A stretch of DNA of 64,000 bases from Flaccisagitta enflata (taxonomy: Eukaryota; Chaetognatha; Sagittoidea; Aphragmophora). Both the position numbers and the translations under genes were made by a program. The stretch spans positions 36,580,001 to 36,644,000 of the forward strand of contig OZ231126.1 in the NCBI GenBank assembly GCA_965153355.1, written 5' to 3'. A model generated the notes under the pieces. It did no database searches. It had not been told where the DNA came from and worked only from the letters and a program-made list of their open reading frames with translations. Shown here piece after piece: positions 31,164 through 43,305 of this stretch. Position 1 is the stretch's first letter, and every line of letters starts with the position of its first letter.

Positions 31164-31763
31164 GTATTCCCTTTGTATTCACAGCGAGTTATTTTTAAGT
31201 TATTTAGGTTAATGGGGTAGTGGTCCTGAAGGGGCTGATTGCTGATGACCAATCATTCCTCAGTATAGGAAAATTCATATATGAGGGCTGACATGAGGGA
31301 CCCAGCAGGACTATGGAGGTCTAATTTGGTATCCTAGAGGCCTGATTTCTTTTTTTTTTGAGCACTGAAGACCTTCTTTTGGGCCGTCTCAATAGGATAT
31401 GATGCCATTGTAGCAATATTTATACTTGATTTAAGAGCGAGGGGGGAAGAGTTAGAGAGACAGATCATAGACGGAGAGATGGAAAAACAAATTGCCCAGA
31501 GTGGAATCAACCCCTCGAAGGCCACTACCCAAAAAGTTCATTTAACGGATCTCGCGTGGTTGTGGATGATGTAGCAGGTATGGATGGGTAGGTATGGTCA
31601 TGAAAATGTTCCTTTGCTAAAGGCTTTGGATACTAAAGCAGAGGCAGCGTTGTATATGTAATAACCTCCTTCGAAGGACGTCATGGCATAACGTCACTGA
31701 CAGACAGGTAGTTGAATGGACCGACCGACGAATTGAGTTTCGCGTGAGCGCAAGGTGAAAAAA

Positions 31764-31996
31764 CAAGGCCAACACCTTACACTCGCGTGAGGTTGTTAAG
31801 ACCATAAGACCAAAAGACTAGAGGACTAAAAGACTAAATGTAAATTGTCTTGAAATGACTTGAAATTACTTAATATGACTTAAAATGAGGTAAAAGGTAA
31901 AAAAAAGCTAAGCGTGATGGACGGACAGACGGACCGACCAACCAACCGACCGACTGACGAACAGAGCGGATCATAGAGTCGCGTGCACGCGACAAA
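31764..31996 (+). mobile_element. CAAGGCC-CTAA family copy, GTCGCG class, tandem cargo
   Basis: Head CAAGGCCAACACCTTACACT, tag CTCGCGTGAGG, a middle of AAGACTAAAAGAC and GACTTGAAAT repeats, a (GACC/AACC)n run, and hairpin GTCGCGTGCACGCGAC. It lacks the usual clean CTAA end. Confidence 0.65.
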
Positions 31997-32449
31997 TAAG
32001 GTAGTCACGGACAACGATGCGAACATCAATGAGGGTGGCACAACCATGTATTATCTGGAGGAAAAAATTAAAACATCGATTCGGATACAACTTTGTCGTA
32101 CTGTGACTATTACGGTATTTTGTTTATTTTTCAGAAAAGCATTCAAAACTTACTAGTTATTAAAAAGAATCTTTTGCGATATCAAATTTGTACAAAAATG
32201 TTGTAATCGTCGTTTTAGCAACGGAATCAACAACATGAATTAGTTGCGTCTCGATTCGCGGTTACATGGTCACGTGACTATGAATCGACCAATCAGCAGC
32301 CAGAGAATTCCAGGTTGGCGCTGACGCTCGGCTCATATGGAATTTCTTCCATGGAGGAGACGAACCTCGGTTAAGCAGACAGGAAATGGTCCGGCCGTAG
32401 GCAATGAGTGGGCGGTCTGTTTTGGTAGAGTAAAGATGGTCCTCAGTGA

Positions 32450-33056
<607 letters not shown>

Positions 33057-33679
33057 GAAAGATTTGGATGAAAATTTTGAAATCATTAAGTGAAATAAAG
33101 CAGTAACTTGTTACAGTTGGGCAGACAGACAGACCGAGAAAGATTTGGATGAAAATTTTGAAATCAATAAAGCAGTAACTTGTTACAGTTGGATCGTTTC
33201 CTTAGTTATGAGTCCATAACAATCGGTCCTTTCGATGATTTGGCCGGTTTATTGAGCATAGGAAAGAAATGTGCAAAATTGCTACATTTTGAGCACAATC
33301 AGGTGTTGCCTGAGGCGGATTAAGCTACCGCGGGGCCTAAGGCTTGAGGGCTACCGCGGGGCCCCCCTAGCCCCCCTCTACCCCCCCCCCCTTTGCTGTC
33401 ACCCCCTTTCTACCTTGCTAAAAATCTAGTGGAGCTAAACAAGAAAGGCATTTTTCTAAGCTGATGAACCTAAATGAAAAAAAAGGATCATGTTTTGAAT
33501 AAATGTTTTTTTTTATGGAAAATCCAAACAAAAGCAAAAGAAACAAGGCCAAGAGATGTCCAATAGATGCGTCCTCTTAAGACTTAAGATATTATCATAC
33601 AATTTATTAAGATATTAAGATAGTAGATATAATAATATGAAAATATAAAGATTCAGAGATAAAGAGAAAAATATAAACT

Positions 33680-33905
33680 GATTCCTCTCTCCCCCCCACG
33701 CCTCTCCACCCCCCCCCCACCCCTCCCCCACGCCTCCCCACCCCTCCCCCCCTCCCCCCCGCCTTCCCACCTCCCTCCACACGCCTCCCCACCCTCCCCA
33801 CCCCCCACCCCTCCCCGCCTTCCCCCACGCCTCCCCACGCCTCCCCACCCCCTCCCCCTCGCCTCCCCCTCCCCCCACGCCTCCCCCTCCCCCACGCCTC
33901 ACCCC
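33680..33905. repeat. C-rich satellite (CCCCACGCCTCC)n
   Basis: A run of CCCCTCCCC and CACGCCTCCCC units with C tracts of 3-9; the minus strand has many GGGG runs, suitable for G-quadruplexes. It encodes only artefactual Gly/Arg-rich frames. Confidence 0.9.
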
Positions 33906-33909
33906 CGCC

Positions 33910-34510
33910 TCAATCTCACAAAGAGACATGAAGGGACTTGGAGAGACATGGAGAGATATGGAGAGACATGAAGAGACATGAGGAAACATGAGGAGACATA
34001 AGAGACATATAGAGACATGAAGAGAAATGAAGAGACATAAGAGACATAAGAGACCAAAGAGATATAAGAGATGCAAGAGATGTAAGAGATGTATGAGGTA
34101 TAAGAGATATAAGAGATATAAGAGATATAAGAGATATATGAGATATATGAGATATAAGAGACATAAGAGACATATCGGAGACATATAGGAGACAAAAGAG
34201 ACATAAGAGACATAAGAGACATAAGAGACCTAAGAGATATAAGAGATATACGTAAGAGATGTAAGAGATATGAGATATAGGAGATATAAGAGATATGAGA
34301 GACATAAGAGACGTAAGAGACATATGAGACATATAGGAGACATATAGGAGACATTTTGGAGACATATAGGAGACAAAAGAGACAAAAGAGACATAAGAGA
34401 CCTAAGAGAAATAAGAGATATAAGAGACATATAGGAGACATAAGAGACATAGGAGACAAAAGAGACAAAAGAGACGAACGAGATGTAAGAGACAAAAGAA
34501 ATATAAGAGA
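33910..34510. repeat. Purine-rich satellite (AGAGACATA)n / (AGAGATATA)n
   Basis: About 600 bp of 9-15 bp units AGAGACATAAGAGA, AGAGATATA and AGGAGACATAT, nearly all purine plus T on the plus strand. Confidence 0.9.
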
Positions 34511-34673
34511 CAAGAAGAAGTATGAAGAGAAATGAAGAGAAAACCTTGAAAATCGCGTTTTGAAATTTTCGCGTTATGGATCTTCCTTCATTCATTCCTT
34601 CATACCCTCTTATAGAGATGCGAGGACGCATCTAAAAAACGGTTTCTTTTTTTTTCTTTTCTCTTTTTTCATT

Positions 34674-34675
<2 letters not shown>

Positions 34676-34745
<70 letters not shown>

Positions 34746-34760
34746 TTTTTCTTTCTTTCT
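34676..34760. repeat. (TTTC)n microsatellite
   Basis: About 17 TTTC repeats followed by T-rich imperfect units. Confidence 0.95.
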
Positions 34761-35369
34761 TTTTTTTTCTTTTCTTTTTCCTTTTTCCTTTTCCTTTCTT
34801 TGTCTCTCTTTTTTTCATCTTCCTTGTTTTCTAAGGGGCAGGCCTGAGCGATTGTATTGGGTATTGGTATTGGGTTTACAATATTAGTAGGTAGCAGAAA
34901 GTCATGACATTGTCATAGGCGATTTGATAACTCAGATATACGGTTTTTCATACCGTAGAATCAATCTGTGAGGTCAAAAATGGCCATTCCTGAGCAGATC
35001 ATGGCCAGCAAGCGGCCCGGAACGCGCATATTGGCCCTGTAACCAGCATTTTTGGCTAATTTTTCTCTGAGCTCATTTTTCTCCGTGGTTTTTTAAGCTA
35101 GAAAACATATCACCCCATCAAATGATTGCAAATTTCATGAATCATGCTGAATCCACTTTTTGACCCACTTTTCGGAGATCTTGGCTCGATTTTTTCACGT
35201 CAAAGTGCCACATGCATCATTTTGCGCCAAATCCCCGTTTTTGAGCGTAGTCATGTGAGTTATCCCTCCATACCCAACGTTCTTTCACACTTTTAAAGAA
35301 GGCTTAAGTGGCTTTGAAGCAGTGGAAGTATCCCACCTTCATAACAACCTAATTATGCAGACAATATTT

Positions 35370-35460
35370 GACCGGAAATAGCCGGAAACGGCCGGAAACG
35401 GCCGGAAATGGTCGGAAACGGCCAAAAATGCCTGGATACAGCCGGAAATGACTAAGAATC
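35370..35460. repeat. Short (GGCCGGAAAC)n tandem repeat
   Basis: About seven units of GCCGGAAAC/T within the hAT-like element. Confidence 0.8.
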
Positions 35461-35757
35461 ATTGGGAACCGCCTTTAATAGTGGAAAATGAAAATATTTG
35501 AAACTTTTTTTTTCTTTTTTGATTACAAAAACATAAAGCTTCAAGTTATTTGTAAAGTGGCAGTGACGTCACTAACACCGCGGCCATTTTATGTGATATA
35601 TTGGGAGATCAAGTAACAAGGGGTTACAAAATTGTCGCAGACAGAAAGGGAAGACGGGGTGGACATGCGCGCTTTTATAGTTTTCTACAAGATGGACCCT
35701 TGGACTAAAACTGATGGACGGACCCACAGACCTACGGACAGATGGATAATAGGCTGG

Positions 35758-36075
35758 TTACCTGAAGGGTGAATTTGGCTCAAAATTAAAAATTCCTCCG
35801 CCATCTAACCATACATTCTAAGCGGCATTTGGGCAGTTAATCAGACAAGCAGAGCTCGGTATTCGATCAAGAAACCCGCACGGCAACACAATGGTAAAGT
35901 ATATGAAAGCTATTTTACGCCCATTGTAACTCTATAGTGTTGCCGTGCGGGTTTTCTTTCCAGATACCGATCTCCGCTGGCCTCAATTCCTTTTTAAATA
36001 TGACGTAGAGTGTATGGTTAGTTGGCTGAGGCGTTCTGAAATTTGACCACATTTGACCCTCCAGGTAGCCGCCCT
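35758..36075. mobile_element. About 300-bp inverted-repeat element
   Basis: The inner arms CAAGAAACCCGCACGGCAACAC... and ...GTGTTGCCGTGCGGGTTTTC are strongly complementary. The outer ends GGTTACCTGAAGGGTGAAT and its imperfect inverse match weakly. A relative of the left arm (CAGACAAGCAGAGGTCGGTA) occurs at 42504-42610. Confidence 0.55.
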
Positions 36076-36449
36076 AATGGATAACACCTATATATAGTCA
36101 GGAGTAGTTGACTGAAGTTGGCAATCAAGGAAAAATTGATTTACAAATATATCACCAAGTAAATCGATTTGAAATTCATTCTTATTTAGGAGACAAAAAC
36201 AATACATGAACTGCGGAAATGATAACAACAAGGCCCTTGCCCACCCGCCACTAGGGTTGGTATTCCTAGGAGAATTGACAAGATATACGTCTGAACAGCT
36301 ATTGTGATAGGAGAAATTGGTCATTACAGCGATATTTGAAATGGGATTTAAGGATTTGGGATAATCAATACTGTTTTTGGGCAGCAGCCCCGAAGGGTTT
36401 GATGACCTATGCTTTCACACATATGGGGAATTTTCTCCTTCTTCAGCAT

Positions 36450-36640
36450 ACCCCCCTCAAATCCCAGCCTAGAGGCCCAAATCCCAGCCTAGAGGCCCAA
36501 ATTCCAGCCAAGAGGCCCAAATTCCAACCTAGAGGCCCAAATTCCAGCCTAGAGGCCCAAATTCCAGCCCCGAGGCCCAAATTCCAGCCTTGAGGCCCAA
36601 ATCCAAGTCTCGAGGCCCAAATCCTAGAGGGAAAATATTG
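36450..36640. repeat. 20-bp minisatellite (GAGGCCCAAATTCCAGCCTA)
   Basis: About nine units, preceded by GACCTATGCTTTCACACATA as in the other blocks. Confidence 0.9.
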
Positions 36641-36662
36641 AACTTCCGTTGAAACCAAGTTT

Positions 36663-36860
36663 TTAGTCGCGTGATCGCGACTCTACAACCCGCTTTGTCC
36701 GTCGGTCCGTTGGTCGGTCCGTCGGTTGGTCCGTCACACTTTACTTTTTTTTATGATTTTATTTCTTTGACCTCACTGCTCTTGCCCAAATGGTCTGGTG
36801 ACCTCAAAAATGGCCCCTGCCCACCCGCACGCGACTTCGGTAGCCGTATATCCGGCCTTG
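36663..36860 (-). mobile_element. CAAGGCC-CTAA family copy, GTCGCG class
   Basis: Minus-strand head CAAGGCCGGATATACGGCTA, tag AAGTCGCGTGC, GGGTGGGCAGGGG, AGGTCACCAGACCATTTGGG, (GACC)n, hairpin AGTCGCGATCACGCGACT and AAAA. Confidence 0.85.
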
Positions 36861-37579
36861 TTTTTTATTAAGGAGCATCTTTTTTCAAGAAGCATCTTTT
36901 TTCAAGAATCATATCAGCTCGAATTCAAGACCTTGCGCTTTAACTCTTTGATTCCACTGGATGTTGATAGCTTGCTTTTTAAGTGCGGTCAAAAAATTTA
37001 TGAGGATCGTTTTACATTCCCACGGGCAATACAACATGAAAATCGCACAGGATTGTTCGGTAACCTGTCATGATATACAACTGACGCTGCTGATGTATTT
37101 TTTAAACTACTCAAGAAAAAAGAATATAACTCAAATATCGGGAGTGGACAATACTTCGGAGGTCCAAAAAATCTCTCTATAAAAGTGAATACCCAGAGAA
37201 TAGAGATAATAGAGATAAATTCAATAGCGAGAGGCAATCAAATGATAACAGTTTATGATCAAGTAGCTATGGTGACATGACCTGCTGGGGGAGGAACCTT
37301 TTTCGCAATCATTGCAATATTCTGTGTGCAGACAAGGTACTTTTTAGCCATGGTTTATCCAGACCCATCACAGCTATCCTTCAATTTTCTTAGCAAATAT
37401 CTAGCATAAGTGGCGCGGGGTTACAATGTCATCGCTAAAATAAAAGGGAAGGAAGAGAAAAACTTGACTTTCCAACTTCTGGACCGACAGAAAAACAAAA
37501 CCTTTAGACATGATCCCGCGAATAGAAATTATCAGTATATGAATCGATAAATACGATGCTGGTTCACTGGTATGGTATG

Positions 37580-37899
37580 CAGGGGTGTATACTATTGAGT
37601 CGCTTTTGATTCCCCCCCCCCCCGCCTTTAATTTTCTTCCCCGCGATGCATCACATTGCGTTTTTATATCTATGATTTTCTTCCCCATTTAGCAATAAAA
37701 CTATGTAGTTAAGGTTTAAATAGTGTTAAATTGTGTTTTACTAATTGAGTTTTATGATTTAGTACTGTCAAACATTATATTTTCCCCAAATTTCCTTTTT
37801 TTCTCTTTTTTCCCCCTTTGATTTCCTTCCCCATCTCCAGTCCCTTTGATCTCCCCCCCCCACCGGGGGGGGGAGAAAACTCAAGAATATACAGGCCTG
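37580..37899. mobile_element. 320-bp hAT-type MITE, TSD ATGGTATG
   Basis: The ends CAGGGGTGTATACTATTGAG and TATACAGGCCTG match the MITE at 18413-18699 in opposite orientation. ATGGTATG flanks it on both sides (37572-37579 and 37900-37907). It contains a C-run/G-run palindrome near 37850-37873. Confidence 0.9.
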
Positions 37900-39237
37900 A
37901 TGGTATGTTGAGCATCCATCCGTCTTTTCCTGTTAATAGGAGTGACCCCGACGAGCGGACAGACAGGAGCAACTGACCGGCAAAAATCGCTACTGTGCTG
38001 TTTAAGTTTTTTCATGCATTCTATGAAGGATTACTGCTTGTGGGTAGAGATAGTAATTTACCAACTGATTGCAACCGTTCTTTCTCAAGTTTTTTGTGCC
38101 TATGAACCTTTTTTGTCCACTTTCGTTTTTTTCCCGGTCACTTCCGGTCAATTCTCGCGGTTTCCGGTCATTCCAGGTAACTGCTTAGCCGAAAATTTAT
38201 TGCTGCTTTTTGGGATATCTGTCTGAGGCCGTTATTTGCTTAATATAAACAGGGAGAGCTTATCTAACGGCAATATTCTTATCATATACGATGAAAAATG
38301 CCATTTTAATGCTAATTGACGCACAAAATTGAGCCAAGATCTCCGAAAAAGGGGTCAAAATGGGCACAGGTGAATTCAGCATGAAATTTGCAATCATTTG
38401 GTGGTGTGATATGTTTTCTAGCTTAAAAAACCTCGGAGAAAAATGAGCTCGGAGAAAAATTAGCCAAAAATGAGAAAAATGAGTCTTTTCTGCTAAAATT
38501 ATGCAAATTTTGGGGCCCCAAAACTATTATAAATTAGTAGCAAATAGTCATGTTATCTCTTGTTGAAGGCCAATTTTATAAAATACAAACCTAAAAAGCT
38601 TAAACTATCAGATTTTCGCCAACAGAACTGGCAGAAACAGTTTCGAGAAACCCTGAAATACGCGAAATTGCAGATTTTCACCCAAATTATGCTCATTTCA
38701 GGGCCCCTAAACCTACATTATTGGTGATAAGTATTAAGAGTCCACTCCTCTGTAGTGTCTTTCAACCTACAAAAACTATAAAATCAATGGAATATCATAT
38801 TCTTTTAGTGCTTAATCGTAGATACTCATAGATACACGCAAAGCGGTAAATACGCTCATTTGGGGCCCAATATGCTCGTTCAGGGCCACTTGCTGGCCAT
38901 GATCCCGCCAGAATTTGCTATTTTTGACCTCAGAATCGGATTCTACGGGTCGAAAACCCTTACATAAATTTCCTCAAATCCACTGAGATAATTTTTTCGA
39001 TTTCAGCAGCTTTTTTGCTACCTACTATTACAATATCCTTGTGTATTGGGTTTTCCCAATACATGTAGTTTATTTTGTTGTTTTTCCAATACAATACAAT
39101 ACTATATAATATTACAAAAAGCTGATCTGAGGAAAGTGAAATATACCAGTAAAGGCAGCTCTCGCTGACCGGAAAAAAATCGTAAAATTGCTTTTGTTTT
39201 TTTCAGTTTTTTCTTTCTCCTCATTTCATTCACAAGC

Positions 39238-39356
<119 letters not shown>

Positions 39357-39787
39357 TCACCCTCTCTCTCTGTCTCTCTCTGTCTCCATCCTTTGCTCCC
39401 TCCTTCTGTTCCTCCCTCCCTCTCTGCCTCTCTCCATCCCTCCCTCCCTCCTTCCCTCCCTTCCCCTCTCCCTCCCTCTCTCTCTCTCCCTTTCTCCCTC
39501 CCTCTCTCTCTCCCTCTCTCCCTCCCTTTCCCTCCCCCTCTCCCTCCCCCTTTCTCTCTCCCTCCCCCTCCCTCTCCTTACCTTCATCTCCCTCCCTCTC
39601 TTTCCCTCTCTCTCTCCCTCCCTCTCTCTTTCCTTCCCTTTCCTTCCCCCTCTCCCACCCCCTCTCCCTTCCTTGCCCTCCCTCCCCCTCCCCCCCTCCC
39701 TCTCCCTCTCTCTCCCCCTCTCCCTCCCTCCCTCCCCCTCCCTCCCTCCCTCTCCTTCCCTCCCTCAGCCCTCTGCTGAACTCATTT

Positions 39788-39958
39788 TTAGTTGCAGACA
39801 CGCAACTCTATAAATCGCTTTGTCCGTCCATCCGTCCGTCCGTCCGTCGGTCCGTCTGTCCGTCCATTAGTCCGTAACCAACGAGTCGAAAAGGGGGAAT
39901 ACGCGCATTTCCGCCCCCGCCCACCCGCCCGCAACTGGTGGCCGTGTATCCGGCCTTG
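39788..39958 (-). mobile_element. CAAGGCC-CTAA family copy, GTTGC class, with nearby empty site
   Basis: Minus-strand head CAAGGCCGGATACACGGCCA, tag AGTTGCGGGC, GGGTGGGCGGGGGCGG, (GACGGACG)n, hairpin AGTTGCGTGTCTGCAACT and AAAA. The local sequence GAACTCATTTTT / GTTGTTACTTA is interrupted here but intact about 300 bp downstream (40101-40125), giving a natural empty site without target duplication. Confidence 0.8.
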
Positions 39959-41257
39959 TTGTTGTTACTTAATGCCCAAAATTGAGATCAATGAAAAATC
40001 CTGTCCCTCTTTCCCTCCCTCTCCTTCCCTCCGTCCCCTTTCCTCTCTCTCCCTCCTTCTCCTTCCCTCCCTCTCCCTCCCTCCCTCCCTCTGCTCTCTG
40101 CTGAACTCATTTTTGTTGTTACTTAGGGCCCAAAATCGATGAAAAATAAAGATTTTTGAGAAAAATGCAAAAATGTGAAAAAATAAAAAAAGATAAAAAA
40201 ATTCATAGCGCCTAAACTATTGGTCCGACAGTGCCCTGATTTTTTCCAGAAGGTGTAAAAAAGTGCCCTCTTTCACCCTGTACCAATTTCAACCCCAGCC
40301 CCGGGGGAGCCTAGTCCTGGCCCAACTTCCTCAAATTGTCCCAAGCGAAAAATTAATTTCTTTTAGGAATCGAAAAACGTTTTTCGATTTTTTTCCCAAT
40401 GAGAGAAAGACTGAAGGAGATGAAGAGGAAGAGGAAAAGCTTTCCTAGGTCTGAGGGAGAACAAAAGAAGTGGAGAAGGTGAGAGATAAAAGGAGAAGAG
40501 GAGGATTTGCTGAGAGTAAAAGTGGGTCAGGGATTAAAAGAGGAAGAGGAAGAAGAACTTATGACAGATTAAGTGGGTTGGAAATATAGACAAAGAAGAA
40601 GAAGAAGAAGAATAAGAATCTATGAAAGAAACAATCAGTGGTCAGAAGCTGGAAGGAAGAAGAGGAGGAAGAGGAAGAAAATAAAGAATCTATAGGAGAG
40701 AGAGAGAGAAAGAGACAAGGAAAGATAATAAAAAACAGAAAATAAAAAAAAGAGAATAAGATCTAGACAAAAAAAAAGTAGCAAATAGATAAGTGTAAAA
40801 AAAAGAAAAAAAGGAAAAAAGAATAACAAAAAATAAAATAAAAATTTTATCAAAATGAAAAAAATTATGAAAATTTTCAGTTCTTCCTATATAACAAAAT
40901 ATTTATATGATGATTGAAATATTTATCTTTTTTTCAAATTATTAGTATATCATCTAACTATAATTAGTTTGATATGTATTACTACTTATTATTAAAACTA
41001 TATAAAGTCATATATATATTGTATTGTATTGTATGCTATGATAATGTATTGTATACAATTTTAATGAATATTGTATTGTATTGGTATTGTATTGTATTGT
41101 CCCAATACTTGAAAGTATTGTATTGGTATTGTATAGTTGACAAAAATGCTATATAGCTCAGGCCTGCTAAGGGGTCGCGACTGTAACGCGGCGCCCTTCC
41201 TTACCACGGGGCCTAAGGGTTTATGCCTTATAAGCTTAATGGGTGATCCGGCTCAGG

Positions 41258-42480
41258 GTGTTGCCAATGATGATATTTTGGCAAAACAAATATCATGTCA
41301 TATCCTTGCTTAACACTACATATGATAGGTGGAGCAACATCCCTCACTATACCCAAACTAAAATAACTGGAAGAGGGCCGTGTGAGCCCTCACTGACTAG
41401 TTACTACGCGCATCACCCCTAGTTTTCCATGAAACTTAATTTGAATAACATTCCCTCTCACTCTAACCCAAAAGAAAACGCTTTACCAAAGTAGTTAAGG
41501 GCTAATGTTTGCTACCTTTGTTACCAAAATTCAACAAATCACCCGAGGGTTACATTGTTAAGAAACCATACCCTTAGAGGATAGAATCGAGGTCAAGCTT
41601 ACTGCGACCGCCGGACATTCCAATCCAAGGTACTGAGTGTACAGGAACAGGAAATTTAGGTTTCATTTTACTTTTTGCTTGTAAGATGGATTTATAATCA
41701 AATAATATTATTAAGATTTCAAGTAAGTATTTTTGATATAATCTATAAAGAGTTTTACAAATGTTTTTAATCCCAGAATACTGGCTATTGTTGCATGACG
41801 ATCAGGAATAAAAATCAAATATATGAATTCCTTAGAAAAATGGTGAACAAAATTTCAAAACGCTGTTAGTTGAAATTATATCATGGCTTCAAAAAAGAAA
41901 ATTATGCATTTTTAAGAACATGGCCCTTTTCTTGGATGTTTTTTAAAAAAGACCATGTGTTTGGAAATGCAAATTTGTTTATTTCTATACAATGATATAA
42001 TTTCACCTAACAGGGGTCAGATGACTAAGTTTAATTTTCTATAGGAAATCTTCTTTTTTCCACTTTTTTTCAATACATTATGTACCTCAAATCTGTATGT
42101 CAGATATTATCTATGCAAAAACTTATTGTTCAACATTAAAAAATATGTTTTCAATTAAAAAAAAAATAAAAATTCGATAATATAAAAGATATCTAAAAAA
42201 TTGTATTGACGCATGAAATTTCTTCTTCCCGTACACTGCGTCAGAATTGAAAAGACATGGAAAAGACTTTTGAGAGGACGTTGTAACGGCTCCGATATCA
42301 ATGCGGATGACGAGGACCTGAATGCTTATACCGAGTGACAGTTATTTTTTCAAGACTATTCTTGATGTTTTGGAAGTTGAAAGCTGCGGAGCACACACAA
42401 AGGCACAGACACTAGGCTTTTTTTGAAAGGTATAATTAGGTCAAAATTTGATATTTTTCATACCATTAATAACACACATT
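41258..42480. other. Non-coding DNA with one doubtful exon
   Basis: Nothing firm. About 41545-41645 shares a weak dispersed repeat with 62005-62095 (GTTAAGAAACCATACC, TTAGAGG, GAATCGAG, GCCGG, GGTACTGA). A possible terminal exon is listed separately at 42241-42339. Confidence 0.4.
42241..42339 (+). CDS. Doubtful terminal exon, product unknown
   Basis: The tract TTTCTTCTTCCCGTACACTG and an AG (CGTCAG) precede an open frame reading RIEKTWKRLLRGRCNGSDIN then ADDEDLNAYTE and TGA. Codon usage looks protein-like and less AT-rich than its surroundings, but no upstream exon or homology is recognised. It may be chance. Confidence 0.2.
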
Positions 42481-42619
42481 ACGTGGCATTTAAAAAGGAT
42501 ATCAGACAAGCAGAGGTCGGTATTTGATTGGAAGAGCAACACAACAACACAACGGTGAAGTATATGCAAACATTTTTTAGTCCATTGAAGCCTATTAGTG
42601 GGCCTTGGGTAACCGCTCT

Positions 42620-42651
42620 AACACACACACACACACCGACACACTCACACA

Positions 42652-42731
<80 letters not shown>
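42620..42731. repeat. (CA)n microsatellite
   Basis: About 55 CA repeats with CACCGACACACTCACACAGA at its start. Confidence 0.97.
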
Positions 42732-42733
<2 letters not shown>

Positions 42734-42747
42734 CTCTTCTGTTTCCC

Positions 42748-42882
42748 CAACGGACTTGCCCTCTCTCATTGGTCAATTCGCGGATCACCTCAAGATGGAA
42801 CGACTACATATACTATTCTGTTTCTCAAACGAGCTCCACTTCTCTCATTGGTCAATCTCCTGATCGCCTCAAGATGGTACGA
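42748..42882. promoter_or_regulatory. Tandem duplicate with CTCATTGGTCAAT (CCAAT-box-like)
   Basis: Two imperfect copies of CTCTCATTGGTCAATTCGCG ... CACCTCAAGATGG stand about 78 bp apart, each with an inverted CCAAT core. They lie some 430-560 bp upstream of the gene at 43306. A promoter role is inference from position and motif only. Confidence 0.25.
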
Positions 42883-43305
42883 GTGATCCGAGCCGGGGTC
42901 AGAACGAGGTTTCAAAATCAGCTGGTTCAGATCGCGTCCTGAACGAAGTTTTACTGTCGGCTCGGTTCGCCGGGCCTCTTGCATGTCTTTTCATTCATTG
43001 CCTGAAATCAATCATAGGCTTGAGACCTACTGACGTTGACAATCAATTACTTGCCTCTCCTACTGCTCATGCTTCACGCTTTGTGCACTTAACTCCCAAG
43101 GTAAAGCATCTTAACTTTAAATGAAAGAAACAAAAACTAAGAACAAGATATGATTTTGATACTTAAAAATTAAAAACACCGCATTTTTCATCACTCGCAT
43201 TATATTTTTCGTAAAAGGAGAAAAAAAAAGCATGAACGCTTATCAATTTCTTTTGCTCCTTTAGCCTAACTCGAGATCTGAACAAAAGAAACGCCTACCT
43301 CCAAT

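Larger units (their letters stand above)
33544..34635 (+). mobile_element. CAAGGCC-CTAA family copy, GATGCG class, with satellite cargo
   Basis: Head CAAGGCCAAGAGATGTCCAA, tag AGATGCGTCC, then about 1 kb of C-rich and AGAGACATA satellites, and a 3' hairpin GATGCGAGGACGCATC followed by TAAAAAA. The tag GATGCGTCC is the exact complement of the right stem GGACGCATC. The cargo is far larger than in the ~110-200 bp copies. Confidence 0.7.

Noticed and set aside
33615-34631. Gly/Arg-rich and Ser/Leu/Tyr-rich minus-strand frames up to 204 residues
   Set aside because: Products of the C-rich and AGAGACATA satellites.
41545-41645. Possible small RNA gene (shared block with 62005-62095)
   Set aside because: Similarity is weak and gapped, and no tRNA-type promoter boxes or stable fold could be established by eye.
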